In this document: piece after piece, positions 5,946 to 6,848 of the stretch | Numbering within the stretch: position 1 is the first letter of the stretch | Layout of the letters: each line of letters starts with the position of its first letter | Source of the DNA: an uncultured bacterium | GTDB taxonomy: Bacteria > Verrucomicrobiota > Kiritimatiellia > CAIKKV01 > CAITUY01 | Length of the DNA: 6,848 nt | NCBI GenBank assembly: GCA_903934155.1 | Contig: CAIZMS010000383.1 | Coordinates: forward strand, 1 to 6,848 | Direction: 5' to 3' | The notes under the pieces: model-generated | What the model was told of the DNA's origin: nothing | The model's input: the letters and a program-made list of their open reading frames with translations, nothing else | Databases searched by the model: none | Program-made: the position numbers and the translations under genes

Positions 5946-6848
5946 ATGAGTATGTTTGACACCATCGGCAGGGAAGTCTCGGGCTTACGCAAACCCGGCG
6001 CGCAGGAAAAGCTCGACCGTATGCGAAAGGCCTTGTGTCATCAGGAGCCGGATCGTGTACCGGTCAGCGATTTCTTCTGGGGGGGCTTCATCAGGCGATG
6101 GCGGGAGGAATTAGGCCTGCCTGCCGATGCGAATCCCTACTATTACTACGATCTTGACTGGATCTGCACCGTGCCGAACATGGATCCTTGGATCAGGCCG
6201 TTTGAAGTCCTGAAGGAAACCCCGCAGGAAGTCACCGTCAAGACCGGCTTCGGGGCTATCATGCGCAAGGTTTATGATTTTCCCATGCCGGAGTTCGTGG
6301 GCTGGGAAATTGACTCCATCGAAAAGCTTGAGGGAGCGGTCAAGACCTTCGATTCGCCTTTCGATCCACGACGCTATTTCAGCGCCGGTGACAACCAGAT
6401 TGCCGGAGTGGGTGACGGGTTCGAGCGCAACAGTCCACCCTGGGTGGATACCGTCGCTTCGCTCTGGTCGGATTTTCCCGTATTCGGCAGCATCATCGAG
6501 GTCAATGAGTGCATGACGCGCTTGATCGGGCCTGAGAACCACATGCTGTGGGTGGGCATGGAGCCGGAGCGCATGGCGGATGTTGTGGCGCGGGTCGGCC
6601 GATTTTATCTGGACTGTGCCAAGGCGCAGATTGACGCCGCCGCTGGAAAGCTGGATGGATTTGTGATTTGGGGCGACATCGCCTATAAATGCGGCACATT
6701 CATGCATCCGGATTTCTGGCGTGAACACTATAAGCCCTGGGTTAAGGCCATTGCGGATCATGCTCACGCCAAGGGGTTGATGGTGATCTACCACGGGTGC
6801 GGCAATGTCAAAGCCGTCCTGCAGGATTTTGCGGAAATGGGGATCGAC
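5946..6848 (+). CDS. UroD-superfamily protein, probable corrinoid/methyltransferase type (3' truncated by window edge)
   Basis: The frame is open from ATG 5946 to the right edge, 301 codons without a stop, so the gene is partial. The start has AGGAG 9 nt upstream; a second ATG lies at 5952. The N-terminal region EKLDRMRKALCHQEPDRVPV (PDRVPV at 35-40) is the usual opening of UroD-family proteins. The HemE signature MRQAGR is missing (here PVSDFFWGGF), arguing against uroporphyrinogen decarboxylase of haem synthesis. H283-G-C285-G matches the zinc-binding HxCG of MtaA/MtbA methyltransferases that move methyl groups from corrinoid proteins to a thiol. The third zinc ligand would lie beyond the window. 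WGDIAYKCGTFMHPDFW at about 240-256 resembles the (D/E)D(L/I)xxxxG..SP..F(W/Y) segment of these proteins. Divergent from the AraC gene, which probably controls it. Substrate is unknown. Confidence 0.88.
   Translation, partial: MSMFDTIGREVSGLRKPGAQEKLDRMRKALCHQEPDRVPVSDFFWGGFIRRWREELGLPADANPYYYYDLDWICTVPNMDPWIRPFEVLKETPQEVTVKTGFGAIMRKVYDFPMPEFVGWEIDSIEKLEGAVKTFDSPFDPRRYFSAGDNQIAGVGDGFERNSPPWVDTVASLWSDFPVFGSIIEVNECMTRLIGPENHMLWVGMEPERMADVVARVGRFYLDCAKAQIDAAAGKLDGFVIWGDIAYKCGTFMHPDFWREHYKPWVKAIADHAHAKGLMVIYHGCGNVKAVLQDFAEMGID

Noticed and set aside
6111..6794. 227-codon minus-strand open frame at the right end
   Set aside because: Antisense to the UroD-like gene, whose plus-strand frame is open for 301 codons, has a ribosome site and carries family motifs.
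1..6848. Mobile element, CRISPR array, tRNA or rRNA
   Set aside because: No transposase or integrase motifs, no regularly spaced repeats and no tRNA-like cloverleaf or rRNA sequence were seen on either strand.

Overview
The window looks like a piece of chromosome from a Gram-negative (diderm) bacterium of moderately high GC content. An LptD-type outer-membrane protein requires an LPS-bearing outer membrane. The gene mix (a compact family B DNA polymerase, type II secretion-like pseudopilins, and an AraC regulator divergent from a UroD-superfamily gene) fits the PVC superphylum, for example Kiritimatiellota, Verrucomicrobiota or Lentisphaerota. That placement is inference from gene content and protein style; no rRNA or other marker gene is present.

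Left block, about 1-4955, plus strand: five genes packed head to tail with overlaps or near-zero gaps. They are the C-terminal part of an LptD-like barrel protein (broken by the left edge), a complete family B DNA polymerase with intact 3'-5' exonuclease and polymerase motifs, a GspG-type major pseudopilin, a short GspI/GspH-like minor pseudopilin that probably starts at a GTG inside gspG, and a LarE-type PP-loop sulfur transferase. The junctions (TGA/TGATG, ATGA, about 35 nt, about 41 nt) suggest one polycistronic, translationally coupled transcript. The functions are envelope biogenesis, DNA synthesis or repair, pseudopilus assembly and nickel-pincer cofactor synthesis. They do not form an obvious single pathway.

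Boundary, about 4950-5000: larE converges on an AraC-family gene. The short gap holds an 18-bp perfect palindrome across the larE stop codon, followed by further small inverted repeats. These could be a bidirectional termination region or an operator.

Right block, about 4984-6848: an AraC/XylS-family regulator on the minus strand, a 62-bp divergent intergenic region, and on the plus strand a UroD-superfamily gene that runs off the right edge. The UroD-like protein carries a HxCG motif like that of MtaA/MtbA corrinoid methyltransferases and lacks the HemE signature, so it is probably a methyltransferase-type member under control of the adjacent regulator.

No tRNA, rRNA, CRISPR array, insertion sequence or attachment site was seen. 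The strongest candidate for something unusual is the placement of a compact, archaeal-style family B polymerase inside an envelope and pseudopilus operon. I do not see a clearly undescribed system.
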